Assembly: GCF_003634705.1 (NCBI RefSeq)
Contig: NZ_RBWU01000002.1
Span: 744,001 to 808,000, forward strand
Source: Actinomadura pelletieri DSM 43383
GTDB lineage: Bacteria; Actinomycetota; Actinomycetes; Streptosporangiales; Streptosporangiaceae
DNA: 64,000 nucleotides
Reading direction: 5' to 3'
Shown here: one piece after another, positions 27,172-39,011 of the stretch
How the letters are laid out: every line of letters starts with the position of its first letter
How positions within the stretch are numbered: the first letter of the stretch is position 1
Notes under the pieces: model-generated
Seen by the model: the letters and a program-made list of their open reading frames with translations, nothing else
Told to the model about the DNA's origin: nothing
Databases searched by the model: none
Made by a program: the position numbers and the translations under genes

Positions 27172-28806
27172 ATGGCGGAGCTGACGATCCGTCCGGATGA
27201 GATCCGGAACGCGCTGGAGCGCTTCGTCCAGTCGTACGAGCCCGACGCCGCCGCGCGCGAGGAGGTCGGCACCGTCGTCGATTCCGGCGACGGCATCGCC
27301 CACATCGAGGGGCTGCCGTCCGCGATGGCGAACGAACTCATCGAGTTCGAGGACGGTACCCGGGGTCTGGCTCTGAACCTGGACGTGCGCGAGATCGGTA
27401 CCGTTGTCCTGGGTGACTTCAGCAAGATCGAGGAGGGCCAGAAGGCCCGGCGGACCGGCGAGGTCCTGTCGGTGCCCGTCGGCGACGCCTTCCTCGGTCG
27501 CGTCGTGGACGCGCTGGGCAACCCGCTGGACGGCAAGGGCCCGATCGAGTCCACCGAGCGCCGCGCGCTCGAACTGCAGGCCCCGACCGTCGTGCAGCGC
27601 CAGTCGGTGAGCGAGCCGCTCCAGACCGGCATCAAGGCCATCGACGCGATGACCCCCATCGGCCGCGGCCAGCGGCAGTTGATCATCGGTGACCGGCAGA
27701 CGGGCAAGACGACCGTCTGCGTGGACACCATCATCAACCAGAAGGAGAACTGGGAGTCCGGCGACGAGAGCAAGCAGGTCCGCTGCATCTACGTCGCGGT
27801 CGGCCAGAAGGGCTCCACGATCGCGAACGTGCGCCGCTCCCTGGAGGAGGCCGGCGCGCTGGAGTACACGACGATCGTGGCGGCGCCCGCGTCCGAGCCG
27901 GCGGGCTTCAAGTACATCGCCCCCTACACCGGGTCCGCGATCGGGCAGCACTGGATGTACCAGGGCAAGCACGTCCTGATCATCTTCGACGACCTGTCGA
28001 AGCAGGCGGAGGCCTACCGCGCGGTGTCGCTGCTGCTGCGCCGCCCGCCGGGCCGCGAGGCCTACCCCGGTGACGTGTTCTACCTGCACTCCCGGCTGCT
28101 GGAGCGCTGTGCGAAGCTGTCGGACGACATGGGCGGCGGCTCGATGACGGGTCTGCCGATCATCGAGACCAAGGGCAACGACGTGTCGGCCTACATCCCG
28201 ACGAACGTCATCTCCATCACCGACGGGCAGTGCTTCCTGGAGACCGACCTGTTCAACCAGGGCGTCCGGCCGGCGATCAACGTCGGTATCTCGGTGTCCC
28301 GGGTCGGTGGCGACGCGCAGATCAAGGCGATGAAGCAGGTCGCCGGTACGCTGCGCCTCGCGCTGTCGCAGTTCCGTGACCTGGAGGCGTTCGCCGCGTT
28401 CGCGTCCGACCTGGACGCGGCGTCCCGCGCGCAGCTCGACCGCGGTTCGCGGCTGGTGGAGCTGCTGAAGCAGCCCCAGGGGTCGCCGTTCCCGGCCGAG
28501 CAGGAGGTCGTGTCGGTGTGGGCGGGCACGTCCGGTGAGCTGGACGACGTGCCGGTCGAGGACATCCGCCGGTTCGAGCGCGAGTTCCTCGACTTCGTGG
28601 AGCGCGAGCACGGCGGCGTCCTGACCACGATCCGCGAGACGGGCAAGCTGTCCGACGACGAGCTCACCCACCTCAAGAACGCCATCACGGAGTTCAAGAA
28701 GGGCTTCCAGACCAGCGAGGGTGAGATCCTCGCGGAGGAGCCGGTGGAGCCGATCGACAAGAAGGCCGTGGGTCAGGAGACGATCACCCGCGTCAAGAAG
28801 GACTGA
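27172..28806 (+). CDS. atpA: F0F1 ATP synthase subunit alpha
   Basis: A 544-residue non-catalytic nucleotide-binding subunit. The P-loop [10 protein letters not shown] is near residues 174-183, and the family segment [20 protein letters not shown] has the variant [20 protein letters not shown]. The C-terminal tail of about 35 residues is longer than in E. coli, as in other actinomycetes, where such tails help suppress ATP hydrolysis in mycobacteria (family knowledge). Confidence 0.97.
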   Translation: MAELTIRPDEIRNALERFVQSYEPDAAAREEVGTVVDSGDGIAHIEGLPSAMANELIEFEDGTRGLALNLDVREIGTVVLGDFSKIEEGQKARRTGEVLSVPVGDAFLGRVVDALGNPLDGKGPIESTERRALELQAPTVVQRQSVSEPLQTGIKAIDAMTPIGRGQRQLIIGDRQTGKTTVCVDTIINQKENWESGDESKQVRCIYVAVGQKGSTIANVRRSLEEAGALEYTTIVAAPASEPAGFKYIAPYTGSAIGQHWMYQGKHVLIIFDDLSKQAEAYRAVSLLLRRPPGREAYPGDVFYLHSRLLERCAKLSDDMGGGSMTGLPIIETKGNDVSAYIPTNVISITDGQCFLETDLFNQGVRPAINVGISVSRVGGDAQIKAMKQVAGTLRLALSQFRDLEAFAAFASDLDAASRAQLDRGSRLVELLKQPQGSPFPAEQEVVSVWAGTSGELDDVPVEDIRRFEREFLDFVEREHGGVLTTIRETGKLSDDELTHLKNAITEFKKGFQTSEGEILAEEPVEPIDKKAVGQETITRVKKD

Positions 28807-28811
28807 CGGCG

Positions 28812-31141
<2,330 letters not shown>

Positions 31142-31147
31142 TCCGCT

Positions 31148-31183
31148 CCGGAGGGGCCGCCCGGGTTCGGGTGGCCCCTCCGG
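31148..31183 (+). terminator. Strong hairpin between atpD and atpC
   Basis: CCGGAGGGGCC and GGCCCCTCCGG form an 11-bp stem that continues through a G-T pair into CCCG/CGGG with a GGTT loop, about 16 bp in all. There is no T-tract. It begins 6 bp after the atpD stop and ends 19 bp before the atpC start. It may cause partial termination or protect the upstream mRNA end. Confidence 0.65.
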
Positions 31184-31202
31184 ATTCGAGGAGGAAGCAG
31201 AC

Positions 31203-31589
31203 GTGGCAAACCTGAGAGTCGGGCTGGTCTCGCCGGAGCGCGAGATCTGGTCCGGCGAGGCCAAGATGGTGGTCGCCCAGACCGTCGAGGGCTCGCTCGG
31301 CATCCTGCCGGGCCACGCCCCGGTGCTGGGCGTCCTCCTCGACGGCAGTGTGGTGAAGATCGAGCCGGCGGACGGCGGTGAGCCGATCCGCGCGATGGTC
31401 GGCAGCGGCTTCTTCTCCGTCGCCGCCGACGAGGTGTCGGTGCTGGCCGAGCAGGCGGAACTGGGCAAGGACATCGACGTCCAGGACGCCCGGCAGGCGT
31501 TGGAGAACGCGCTCGCGGCCGAGAACGACGACGCGACGCCGGAGCGGCGGGCCCGGGCACGGCTGCGCGCGGCGGGCATCGAAGCCTGA
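31203..31589 (+). CDS. atpC: F0F1 ATP synthase subunit epsilon
   Basis: A 128-residue subunit with the N-terminal beta-sandwich (LRVGLVSPEREIWSGEA, GSLGILPGHAPVLGVL) and a short, charged C-terminal helix region. It regulates hydrolysis and connects the rotor to the c-ring. GTG 31203 follows GAGGAGG. It is preceded by the atpD-atpC hairpin. Confidence 0.95.
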   Translation: MANLRVGLVSPEREIWSGEAKMVVAQTVEGSLGILPGHAPVLGVLLDGSVVKIEPADGGEPIRAMVGSGFFSVAADEVSVLAEQAELGKDIDVQDARQALENALAAENDDATPERRARARLRAAGIEA

Positions 31590-31611
31590 GGCTTCGGCGG
31601 ACGGCGGGAGA

Positions 31612-32076
31612 TTGGGCGAGCACCTGGCGGTGGACGCGGGCGGGGTGCTCGCCGCGGTCGTCCTGCTCGCGGTACTGCTGTACGTGGGAATGGTGGTGCG
31701 GCGCCGGCTGTTCGCCCGCGGCGGCGGCACCGTGGAGTGCAGTCTGCGTGAGCTGCCCCGGGACGCGGAGGTCCCGGGTGCGTGGCGTCTCGGCTTCGGC
31801 CGTTACAAGGGCGATGTGCTGCAGTGGCATCGTGTCTTCGGTTTCCGGACCAGGCCCCGGCAGGTGATTCACCGCCGGGGCCTTGTCGTGGCCAACCGGC
31901 GCGGCCCAGGCCCGGAGGAGGCGGAGAGCCTGCCCCCGGACGTGACGATCATCGAGGTCAGGGACGGTGACCTGACGGTGGAGCTGGCGATGGGCGCGGA
32001 GGCGCTCACGGGTTTCCTCGCCTGGTTGGAGGCGGCGCCACCGGGGTTCCCGGTCGACCTGCATCCCCCGGAGTGA
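31612..32076 (+). CDS. DUF2550 membrane-anchored protein
   Basis: A 154-residue protein with one N-terminal membrane helix (about 10-28), a basic stop-transfer (VRRRLFARGGG) and a soluble domain (TVECSLRELPRDAEVPGAW, WRLGFGRYKGDVLQWHRVFG) matching DUF2550, which follows atpC in many actinomycetes. The start is uncertain: TTG 31612 has GGGAG too close, while GTG 31630 has a weak site. Function unknown. Confidence 0.78.
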   Translation: MGEHLAVDAGGVLAAVVLLAVLLYVGMVVRRRLFARGGGTVECSLRELPRDAEVPGAWRLGFGRYKGDVLQWHRVFGFRTRPRQVIHRRGLVVANRRGPGPEEAESLPPDVTIIEVRDGDLTVELAMGAEALTGFLAWLEAAPPGFPVDLHPPE

Positions 32077-32219
32077 GGCTGGCGAGGTTCGACGGGAAGA
32101 CGGTCGGCGGGCGGTAAGGCTTCGGTATTGGGTCGGTGCCGTGACGGCGTGCCGATCATGGCGGGTCGGGCTGTGCGGCGAGGATCGCTGCTGGTCCGTC
32201 TCCGTCCACGGGAGTCCCT

Positions 32220-33761
32220 GTGCGCAAGCTGCTCATCGGCGCCGCCGTGGCGCTGCCCGCCGCCTGCCTGCCCGCCGCCTTCCTGTCCGTTCCGGTCCTG
32301 TCGGGGGTGCCGACCTCGGCGGGCACGAGCGTCGAGGCACGTCCCGATCTCGCCGCGCTCGTCCGGGCGAAGGACGTCGAGGCGCACCTCAGGGCGTTCC
32401 AGGAGATCGCCGACTACAACGGCGGGAACCGCGCGTCGGGCGGCGCCGGATACGACGTGTCGGTGAAGTACGTGGTGGGGCGGTTGCGGAAGGCGGGTTT
32501 CACCCCGCGGATCCAGAGGTTCACGCACCCGTACTGGCGGGAGCGGTCGGACGCGGTGCTGGCCCGGACGGAGCCGTCGAAGGCGACCTACCAGGAGGGC
32601 CGGGACTTCCGCACGTTCGCGTACTCGGGTTCCGGTGATGTGACCGCGCGGGTGACCGCCGTCGACCTGCCGTCCAAGGGCGACGGGACGAGCGGCTGCG
32701 AGAAACGCGACTTCGCCGACTTTCCGAAGGGCTCGATCGCGCTCCTCCAACGCGGGTCCTGCACGTTCGAGGCGAAGGCCGCCAAGGCGAAGGACGCGGG
32801 CGCGTCCGCCGTCGTGATCTACAACGGGCCCGGGGAGAGGGGGCCGGTGAACGGCACCCTGAGCGCGCCGTCGACGCTTCCGGTGGTCGGGCCGTCCCAC
32901 AAGGTCGGCGCCGCGTTGGCGAAGGCGGCGGACAAGGGCGGGCTCCACCTGCGGGTGCGGACCGACACCGTGCACGGCAAGCGGCGCACCGCCAATGTCA
33001 TCGCCGACACCGAGCAGGGACGCGGCGACAACGTCGTGCTGGTCGGCGCGCATCTCGACAGCGTTCCCGCGGGCCCGGGGATCAACGACAACGGCACCGG
33101 CGCGGCCGCCCTCCTCGCCATCGCCGCGAAGATCAGGGAGCTGGGCGAGGACGGTCTGCGCAACCGGGTCAGGTTCGCGTGGTGGGGCGCCGAGGAGGAG
33201 GGGCTACGGGGCTCCACGCACTACGTGAAGTCGCTGTCGCCGTCCGACCGGAAGTCGATCGCGCTGGCCCTGAACTTCGACATGCTCGGCTCGGTCAACG
33301 GCACCCGTGGCGTGTACGACGGGGATCACTCCGTCCGCGCCGGGGTGCGGGCGCCCGCCGGTTCCGGCGCGATCGAGAAGATGTTCCGGGACTACTTCGA
33401 GCGCCGCCACCTGCCGACCACCGAGCACGTGTTCGACGGCCGTTCCGACTACGGCCAGTTCGTCGAGGCCGGCATCCCGGCCGGGGGAATGGCGACCGGG
33501 GCCGAAGGCGTGAAGACGGCCGAGGAGGCCAAGGCGTTCGGCGGCAGCGCCGGTAAGCCGTACGACCCGTGCTACCACAAGAAGTGCGACCGGCTGAAGA
33601 ACGTGAACCTCAAGCTCCTCGACTCCAATGTCGACGGAATCGCGCACGTCACGCAGCATCTGGCCAGGACGACCGTCGCGGTCAACGGCGGTGCCCGCCT
33701 GAGGGTCGGCGACGGCCCGTCCGATGCCCCCGTCCGGCGGGGGTCTCGCCAGGTCCGTTAG
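32220..33761 (+). CDS. Secreted M28 aminopeptidase with PA domain
   Basis: A 513-residue exported metallopeptidase. The signal peptide is at residues 1-38. A PA insert lies at about 140-250 (GSIALLQRGSCTFEAKA). The M28 zinc site resembles Streptomyces griseus aminopeptidase: VGAHLDS, GINDNGTGAA, GAEEEGLRGS, NFDMLGS and PYDPCYHKKCD. It should release N-terminal residues from extracellular peptides. GTG 32220 is the only start giving a signal peptide. It overlaps the convergent DUF4097 gene by 4 nt at the stop codons. Confidence 0.9.
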   Translation: MRKLLIGAAVALPAACLPAAFLSVPVLSGVPTSAGTSVEARPDLAALVRAKDVEAHLRAFQEIADYNGGNRASGGAGYDVSVKYVVGRLRKAGFTPRIQRFTHPYWRERSDAVLARTEPSKATYQEGRDFRTFAYSGSGDVTARVTAVDLPSKGDGTSGCEKRDFADFPKGSIALLQRGSCTFEAKAAKAKDAGASAVVIYNGPGERGPVNGTLSAPSTLPVVGPSHKVGAALAKAADKGGLHLRVRTDTVHGKRRTANVIADTEQGRGDNVVLVGAHLDSVPAGPGINDNGTGAAALLAIAAKIRELGEDGLRNRVRFAWWGAEEEGLRGSTHYVKSLSPSDRKSIALALNFDMLGSVNGTRGVYDGDHSVRAGVRAPAGSGAIEKMFRDYFERRHLPTTEHVFDGRSDYGQFVEAGIPAGGMATGAEGVKTAEEAKAFGGSAGKPYDPCYHKKCDRLKNVNLKLLDSNVDGIAHVTQHLARTTVAVNGGARLRVGDGPSDAPVRRGSRQVR

Positions 33762-34687
33762 GCGGGCAGGACGGCGACGTCGCCGTTGGCGCTGCGCACG
33801 TGGATGCTACGGCCTGACGTCGAGTCCTGGCGGAAGGCCGAGTCGATCTGTTCGCCGCCGTTGATGCTGGACGCGCTGATGGCGTAGCTCTGGCCGGTCG
33901 GGACGCGGACCTGGACCGTGCCGTTGGCACTGGTCGCGCGGACGCCCGACGGCGGTGTGGTGAGCCGCAGGTCGACGCTGCCGTTGTCGGTCTTGGCGGT
34001 GAGCCTGTCGGAAGTCAGACCGCCCGCCTCGATCGACCCGTTGGCGGTGCTGACGTCGGCGACGGTGGCGCGTCCGCCGAAATCGATGTCGCCGTCCCTG
34101 GTCCGGGCGGTCAGCCTGTCGGTGGTGAGGCCGGTGGCGGAGATGGCGCCGTTGTCGCTGTACAGGTCGGCGATCTTGGCATGGCCGGAGGCGTGGATCG
34201 CGCCGTCGTTGGTGCTGAGCGACACCGACGTGGCGCGCAGGTCGGTGACGCGCAGCGCGCCGTTGTCGCTGTGCAGCTTCACGGTTCCGCCGAGGCCGGA
34301 CGCGGTGATCGACCCGTCCTCGGTGTCGACCTCCACCGGCGTCGCCTTCGGCACCTGGACGCGGTAGGAGACACCGCACTGGGTGACCCCGATCGTGGCC
34401 CTGGCGCACTGGTTCGACAGCGTCACCGTGTCGCCCTTGGTGACGTGTCGCAGCGTCGGCTTGTTCTTGTCGTTCGACCAGCGCAGCCGTTCCCGCACCT
34501 TGATACCGGGAGAGTCGGACGTCGTGATCTGCACATCGCCCCCGCCCCTGATCTTCAGGGTGGTGACGTTCGCGGGCGCGGAGTAGGTGCGGTCCTCGTG
34601 ATGCGTCCCGAAGCTCAGGTTGCCGCAGCCGGTCAGCGTCGCGGCGGCGGCCGCCGTCAGCGCGGCCGTGATCGTCAGGGTCCTCAC
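33758..34687 (-). CDS. DUF4097 lipoprotein
   Basis: A 309-residue lipoprotein. The signal peptide ends in the lipobox LTGC at about residue 21. The rest is a beta-helix built of repeated short strands (VEVDTEDGSITASGLGG, VSLSTNDGAIHASGHAK, LTAKTDNGSVDLRLT) typical of DUF4097/DUF4098 adhesin-like proteins. GTG 34687 follows AGGAGTG. Ninety bases upstream is the palindrome shared with the histidine kinase promoter. Genes of this family often accompany envelope-stress kinases and PspC-like proteins, so envelope sensing is a reasonable guess. Confidence 0.82.
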   Translation of the reverse strand: MRTLTITAALTAAAAATLTGCGNLSFGTHHEDRTYSAPANVTTLKIRGGGDVQITTSDSPGIKVRERLRWSNDKNKPTLRHVTKGDTVTLSNQCARATIGVTQCGVSYRVQVPKATPVEVDTEDGSITASGLGGTVKLHSDNGALRVTDLRATSVSLSTNDGAIHASGHAKIADLYSDNGAISATGLTTDRLTARTRDGDIDFGGRATVADVSTANGSIEAGGLTSDRLTAKTDNGSVDLRLTTPPSGVRATSANGTVQVRVPTGQSYAISASSINGGEQIDSAFRQDSTSGRSIHVRSANGDVAVLPA

Positions 34688-34773
34688 GTGGTCACTCCTG
34701 TGGTCGCTTTTCCACCCGTAGGAACCAGACTGCTCAATACGGGACGCCGTCACCAGGAGGGGAACCGGTCTTC

Positions 34774-34799
34774 GGGGGGTGGGGCTAACCCCACCCCCC
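34774..34799 (-). promoter_or_regulatory. Second copy of kinase-promoter palindrome
   Basis: An 11-bp perfect inverted repeat around CTAA. On the reverse strand its core is GGTGGGGTTAGCCCCACC, identical to the site at 15116-15133 and in the same orientation and distance to the downstream gene (90 bp to GTG 34687). It also lies just past the stop of the adenosyltransferase gene and could double as its terminator. Confidence 0.62.
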
Positions 34800-34804
34800 G
34801 ACGG

Positions 34805-35431
34805 TCAGCGTTCCCCGCCGGGCTTCCACAGAACATCGCCGTGCCCGGCGTTGGCGAGGCGGCACAGGATGAACAGCAGGTCGGACAGCCGGTTCAGGTA
34901 GCGGGCCGTCAGCGGGTTCACCCCGCCCACCGCCGCGTCCGGGTCGCCGTCGGCGGCGGCGCCGTGCGCCTCGATCGCCGCCCACGCGGACCGTTCGGCC
35001 CGCCGGGACACCGTCCGCGCGACGTGCAGCAGCGCCGCGCCCGGGGTTCCGCCGGGAAGGACGAAGCTCCGCAGCGGCGCCAGTGACTCGTTCTGCTCGT
35101 CGCAGTCCGCCTCCAGCCGGTCGATGTACGGCTGGTCGATGCGCAGCGGCGGGTACTCCGGGTCGGGCACGACCGGCGCGCACAGGTCGGCGCCCACGTC
35201 GAACAGTTCGTTCTGGACGCGGGCCAGCAGCGCGACGACGTTCTCCGGCAGGGACCCGAGCGCGATGGCGGCGCCGATCGCGGCGTTGGCCTCCTCCACG
35301 TCGGCGTAGGCGGCGAGCCGCGGATCGGTTTTACGGGTCCGGGACGCGTCGCCCAGCGCGGTCGTGCCCTCATCACCCGTCCTGGTGTAGATCCGCGAAA
35401 GGACGACGGGGTTCTCCCTGTTCTTCGCCAT
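34805..35431 (-). CDS. Cob(I)yrinic acid a,c-diamide adenosyltransferase (PduO type)
   Basis: A 208-residue ATP:cobalamin adenosyltransferase making adenosylcobalamin. The N-terminal ATP-binding segment is RIYTRTGDEGTTALGD. RSFVLPGGTPGAALLHVART and VSRRAERS carry the conserved arginines, and LNRLSDLLFILCR ends the fold. ATG 35431 is preferred to GTG 35440. Its product would feed B12-dependent enzymes such as methylmalonyl-CoA mutase, whose epimerase partner is encoded at 52 kb. Confidence 0.93.
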   Translation of the reverse strand: MAKNRENPVVLSRIYTRTGDEGTTALGDASRTRKTDPRLAAYADVEEANAAIGAAIALGSLPENVVALLARVQNELFDVGADLCAPVVPDPEYPPLRIDQPYIDRLEADCDEQNESLAPLRSFVLPGGTPGAALLHVARTVSRRAERSAWAAIEAHGAAADGDPDAAVGGVNPLTARYLNRLSDLLFILCRLANAGHGDVLWKPGGER

Positions 35432-35487
35432 GGCGATCACCCTAGCCGCGGCCGCGGTCAGAAGCCCGTTCGGTAGGGTTTCGGGAA

Positions 35488-37098
35488 ATGACCCGGAGGA
35501 CCGCCGTGTACGACTACATCATCGTGGGTGCGGGCAGCGCGGGATGTGTTCTCGCCGCCAGGCTGACCGAGGACCCCTCCACCACGGTCCTGCTGCTGGA
35601 GGCGGGCCCGCCCGACGACGCGCCCGAGATCCACATTCCGGCCGCCGTCGGCTCGATGATGAAGGGCCCCTACGACTGGGACTACGCCACGGTTCCGCAG
35701 GAGCACGCCGCGGGACGTTCGGTGTACTGGCCGCGGGGCCGCACGGTCGGGGGGAGTTCGTCCACCAACGCGATGGTCTACGTGCGCGGGGCCCGGCACG
35801 ACTTCGACACCTGGCGCGACGTGTACGGCTGTGACGGTTGGGCCTACGAAGACCTGCTGCCCTACTTCTGCCGCGCCGAGGACCAGCAGCGCGGCGAGCT
35901 TCCGTACCACGGCGTCGGCGGCCCCCTCCGCGTCGAGGACCTGCGCTACAAGCACGCCCTGACCCGCGCGTGGGTGCAGTCGGCCAAGGCGTACGGCCTC
36001 GCCGCGAACCCCGACTTCAACGGCGCCGACCAGGACGGCGTCGGCTTCTACCAGGTGACGCAGAAACGCGGCCGTCGCTGGTCGGCCGCCGACGCCTACC
36101 TCCACCCGGTCGCGGACCGTCCGAACCTCACGGTCGTCACCGACGCGCTGGTCACCCGGGTCCTGGTCGAGGACGGTCGCGCGACCGGCGTCCGGTACGA
36201 GGCGCGCGGCGAGACCCTGTCGGCCCGCGCCGGCGCCGAGGTCGTCCTGTCGGGCGGGGCGGTGAACAGTCCGCAGCTCCTCATGCTGTCGGGCATCGGC
36301 CCCGCCGACCATCTCCGCTCCCTCGGCATCGACGTCCTCGTCGACTCCCCGGTCGGGCAGGGCCTCCAGGACCACCCGTTCGTGAACGTCATGTTCGCGA
36401 CGCCCCGGTCCAAGCCCCTGTGGGAGCTGGCGAACGCCCGTGCCCTCGCCCTCTACCAGGCGGTCGGGCGCGGCCCTTACGCGTCCAATGTCGCCGAGGC
36501 GGGCGGGTTCGTCCGGACGGTCGAGGGCCTGCCCGCGCCTGACCTGCAGTACCACGTGATGCCCTCGCCCTACGTCGACCAGGGCCTCACCGAGACGTCG
36601 GAGCGCCTGTTCTCCGTTCTGGTCACGGCGGTGGCGATCGAGAGCCGGGGCGCGCTCACCCTCCGTTCCACCAGCCCGCACGCCAAACCGCTGATCGATC
36701 CGGCCTACCTCGCCGCCAAGTCCGACCTGGACATCCTGGTCGCCGGGGTCCGCCAGGCCCGCGAGATCGCCGCGACCGGCCCGCTGGCGTCCCTGACCGG
36801 CGGTGAGTGGGCCCCCGGCGAGCAGGTCGACACCGACGAGGCCCTCGTCGACTTCGTCCGCCGGGAATGCGCGACCCTGTTCCATCCCACGAGCACCTGC
36901 GCGATGGGCGCGGACGGCGCGGTCTGCGATCCCGAACTCCGCGTCCGCGGTGTCGAGGGGCTGCGCGTGGTGGACGCGTCCGTCATGCCCGCCGTCCCGC
37001 GCGGCAACACCAACGCCGCCACCATCGCCCTGGCCGAACGCGCCGCCGACCTCATCCGCGGCCACACGCCCCTCAAGCCCGCCACCGCCCGGACCTGA
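35488..37098 (+). CDS. GMC-family FAD oxidoreductase
   Basis: A 536-residue flavoenzyme of the choline dehydrogenase/alcohol oxidase group. The FAD-binding motif is YDYIIVGAGSAGCVLAARL (residues 8-26). The GMC signatures are WPRGRTVGGSSSTNAMVYVRG and GGAVNSPQLLMLSGIGP. The catalytic His region is FHPTSTCAMG and the C-terminal motif is PAVPRGNTNAATIALAERA. Substrate cannot be told from sequence. A possible aldehyde product could go to the dehydrogenase encoded convergently at 37.4-38.9 kb, which is speculative. Confidence 0.9.
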   Translation: MTRRTAVYDYIIVGAGSAGCVLAARLTEDPSTTVLLLEAGPPDDAPEIHIPAAVGSMMKGPYDWDYATVPQEHAAGRSVYWPRGRTVGGSSSTNAMVYVRGARHDFDTWRDVYGCDGWAYEDLLPYFCRAEDQQRGELPYHGVGGPLRVEDLRYKHALTRAWVQSAKAYGLAANPDFNGADQDGVGFYQVTQKRGRRWSAADAYLHPVADRPNLTVVTDALVTRVLVEDGRATGVRYEARGETLSARAGAEVVLSGGAVNSPQLLMLSGIGPADHLRSLGIDVLVDSPVGQGLQDHPFVNVMFATPRSKPLWELANARALALYQAVGRGPYASNVAEAGGFVRTVEGLPAPDLQYHVMPSPYVDQGLTETSERLFSVLVTAVAIESRGALTLRSTSPHAKPLIDPAYLAAKSDLDILVAGVRQAREIAATGPLASLTGGEWAPGEQVDTDEALVDFVRRECATLFHPTSTCAMGADGAVCDPELRVRGVEGLRVVDASVMPAVPRGNTNAATIALAERAADLIRGHTPLKPATART

Positions 37099-37129
37099 CC
37101 TCCGGCCCGGGGGTCGCCGCGCACGAAAA

Positions 37130-37157
37130 GCGCCCCCGTCCGTTCGGACGGGGGCGC
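37130..37157 (-). terminator. Intrinsic terminator for the 36-aa gene
   Basis: A perfect 12-bp GC stem (GCGCCCCCGTCC and its complement) with a GTTC loop. On the reverse strand it is followed by TTTTC, an ideal terminator 27 bp beyond the 36-residue gene. It can also end transcription of the GMC gene from the other side. Confidence 0.85.
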
Positions 37158-37183
37158 GGGACCGCTTGGACAGGCCGGGGGCG

Positions 37184-37294
37184 TCACCGCTTGAGGGCCT
37201 TCGCGGCGCGGACGCGGCGGGCCTTCTTGGCCTCCTTCCGCAGCGCGCTGACGCGGTCGTTGATGATGACGTTGCTGAAGTCCGGACGCATCAT
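37184..37294 (-). CDS. 36-residue basic protein, small-protein family member 1
   Basis: An ORF of 36 codons starting ATG-ATG at 37294. AAGGAG lies 6 nt upstream and an intrinsic terminator follows, so it has a complete transcription unit. The protein begins MMRPDFSNVI and ends in a lysine/arginine-rich helix. It aligns without gaps to the first 30 residues of the 62-residue protein at 42718-42906, sharing D5, I11, R14, L/M18, R19, E21, A22, R26 and R29. The upstream element is also shared. I recognise no named family. A basic amphipathic helix could bind nucleic acid, membrane or a protein partner; none is shown. Confidence 0.7.
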   Translation of the reverse strand: MMRPDFSNVIINDRVSALRKEAKKARRVRAAKALKR

Positions 37295-37344
37295 GTCGCT
37301 CTCCTTGTCTCCGCCGGGCCCTCTCGGCCCGACATGTACAAGGT

Positions 37345-37413
37345 TCGTCCTAAGGCGCCACCCCTCACATCGGTACGACGCCTTATCTAGGCCGCCGCGG
37401 AGCGCCTTAGTGG
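37345..37413 (-). promoter_or_regulatory. Shared upstream element, copy 1
   Basis: On the reverse strand: CTAAGGCG, 17 bp, TAAGGCG, then a 34-bp block that contains CCGATGTG and ends in CGCCTTAGGACGA, finishing 50 bp before the ATG of the 36-residue gene. The 34-bp block matches 42633-42666 at 29 of 34 positions. TAAGGCG and CGCCTTA form an inverted repeat and the first CTAAGGCG is a direct repeat of it. Likely a promoter with operators for an unknown regulator or sigma factor. Confidence 0.65.
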
Positions 37414-37439
37414 CTCAGCGGGGCCTCATGCGGCGCGGC

Positions 37440-38939
37440 TCAGCGCTTGTAGCGGCGGGCGTGCAGCATGTTGACCAGGCCGAGGACGCGGGCCATGTCC
37501 CTGTCGGTCCGGGTGAACGACGCCAGGTTCATGGCCGCGAAACGCTGCCGGGTGATGGCCTTCGGGCGGGAGAACTCGCGCAGGCCGTCCGGGCCGTGGA
37601 CGCGCCCGAACCCGGAGTCGCCGACACCACCGAACGGCAGCGCCGGGATCTGCGCGTACGAGCCGAACGCGTTGATCGACGCCATGCCGGTGCGCATCCG
37701 GCGGGCGGCGTCCATGGCGCGGGACCGGTCGCCGGAGAAGACCGCCCCGGCGAGGCCGTAGCCGGTCGCGTTGGCCTTCTCGACGGCCTCGTCGAGGTCC
37801 CCGACCCGGTGCACGGTGATCGTCGGGCCGAAGGTCTCCTCGCGGACGGCGGACGAGTCGTCCGGCACGTCCGCCAGCACGACCGGCTCCACATACGGCC
37901 TGCGCACGGACTCGGCGCCGCCCACGACCGCCGTCGCGCCCCTGGCGAGGGCGTCCTTGATGTGGCGTTCGATGACGTCGAGCTGTTCGGGCATCGTGAT
38001 CGGGCCGTAGGCGGCCTCGCGGTCGAAGCCGGGCCGCAGCTCGCGGGCCCTGGCGGTGAGCGCGTCGAGGAACGCGTCGTAGACCTCGTCGACGACGTAG
38101 ATCCGTTCGATGGCGATACAGGTCTGGCCCGCGTTGGCCATGGCGCCCCACAGGGCGGCGTCGGCGGCGGCGTCGAGGTCGGCGCCCGCGTCCACGACAC
38201 AGGCGTCCTTGCCGCCGCACTCGGCGATGATCGGGGTGAGGTTCTCGGCGCAGGCGGCCATGACGCGCCTGGCGATCCGGGCCGAGCCGGTGAAGGCGAC
38301 CTTGTCGACGCCGGGGGAGGAGGCGAGCGCCGCGCCGGTCTCCCCGAGCCCGGTGACCGTCTGCAGGACGGGATGTTCGGGGACGACCGCCGCGACCAGC
38401 TCAGCCAGGAACACCCCGACGCCCGGGGTGAACTCCGACGGTTTGAACACCACGGTGTTCCCGGCCGCCAGCGCGTAGGCGATCGAGCCCATCGGGGTGA
38501 CGATCGGGTAGTTCCACGGGCCGATCACACCGACGACGCCGAGCGGCTGGTACTCCAGCACGCACTTGTGGTTGATCGCCATCAGCCCGGGATAGACCGT
38601 GCGCGGCCCGAGGACCTTGTGCGCGTTGCGGGCGGCCCAGTCGACATGCGTGATCGCGATGATCGTTTCAAGCTGGGCGTCCTGGAGCGGTTTGCCGGTC
38701 TCCTGGTGGATCAGCTCGGCCATCCGGTTGAGGTTCCGGGCCAGCGAGCCCTTGACGTTCAGCAGCCGGAGCCTGCGTTCCTTCCAGCCGAGCGCGCTCC
38801 ACCAACCGGCCGCCTCCCGGGCGCGTTCGACGGCCGCGGCCACGGCGCCGGCGTCCCGGACGGGATGTTCGGCGACGACCTCGCCGGTGGCCGGGTTCAG
38901 GGACGCGAACGTCTCGGCGCTCTCCGTGGCCACGGACAT
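37440..38939 (-). CDS. Aldehyde dehydrogenase (succinate-semialdehyde type)
   Basis: A 499-residue NAD(P)-dependent aldehyde dehydrogenase. The cofactor region is GVVGVIGPWNYPIVTPMGS and KPSEFTPG, the general base glutamate is in IIAECGGKDA (about residue 240), and the catalytic cysteine is C274 in NAGQTCIAIER. The closest group I recall is the actinobacterial succinate-semialdehyde dehydrogenase/GabD2 set, so substrate is inferred. Its promoter is not obvious; the 36-residue gene lies downstream on the same strand with its own element. Confidence 0.88.
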   Translation of the reverse strand: MSVATESAETFASLNPATGEVVAEHPVRDAGAVAAAVERAREAAGWWSALGWKERRLRLLNVKGSLARNLNRMAELIHQETGKPLQDAQLETIIAITHVDWAARNAHKVLGPRTVYPGLMAINHKCVLEYQPLGVVGVIGPWNYPIVTPMGSIAYALAAGNTVVFKPSEFTPGVGVFLAELVAAVVPEHPVLQTVTGLGETGAALASSPGVDKVAFTGSARIARRVMAACAENLTPIIAECGGKDACVVDAGADLDAAADAALWGAMANAGQTCIAIERIYVVDEVYDAFLDALTARARELRPGFDREAAYGPITMPEQLDVIERHIKDALARGATAVVGGAESVRRPYVEPVVLADVPDDSSAVREETFGPTITVHRVGDLDEAVEKANATGYGLAGAVFSGDRSRAMDAARRMRTGMASINAFGSYAQIPALPFGGVGDSGFGRVHGPDGLREFSRPKAITRQRFAAMNLASFTRTDRDMARVLGLVNMLHARRYKR

Positions 38940-39011
38940 CAGGAACCTCCCGGGAGGGCGAAGGGTACTCGCTGGTAATCCACTGTATGCCCCGGGCCCC
39001 GGCGGGCCGGA

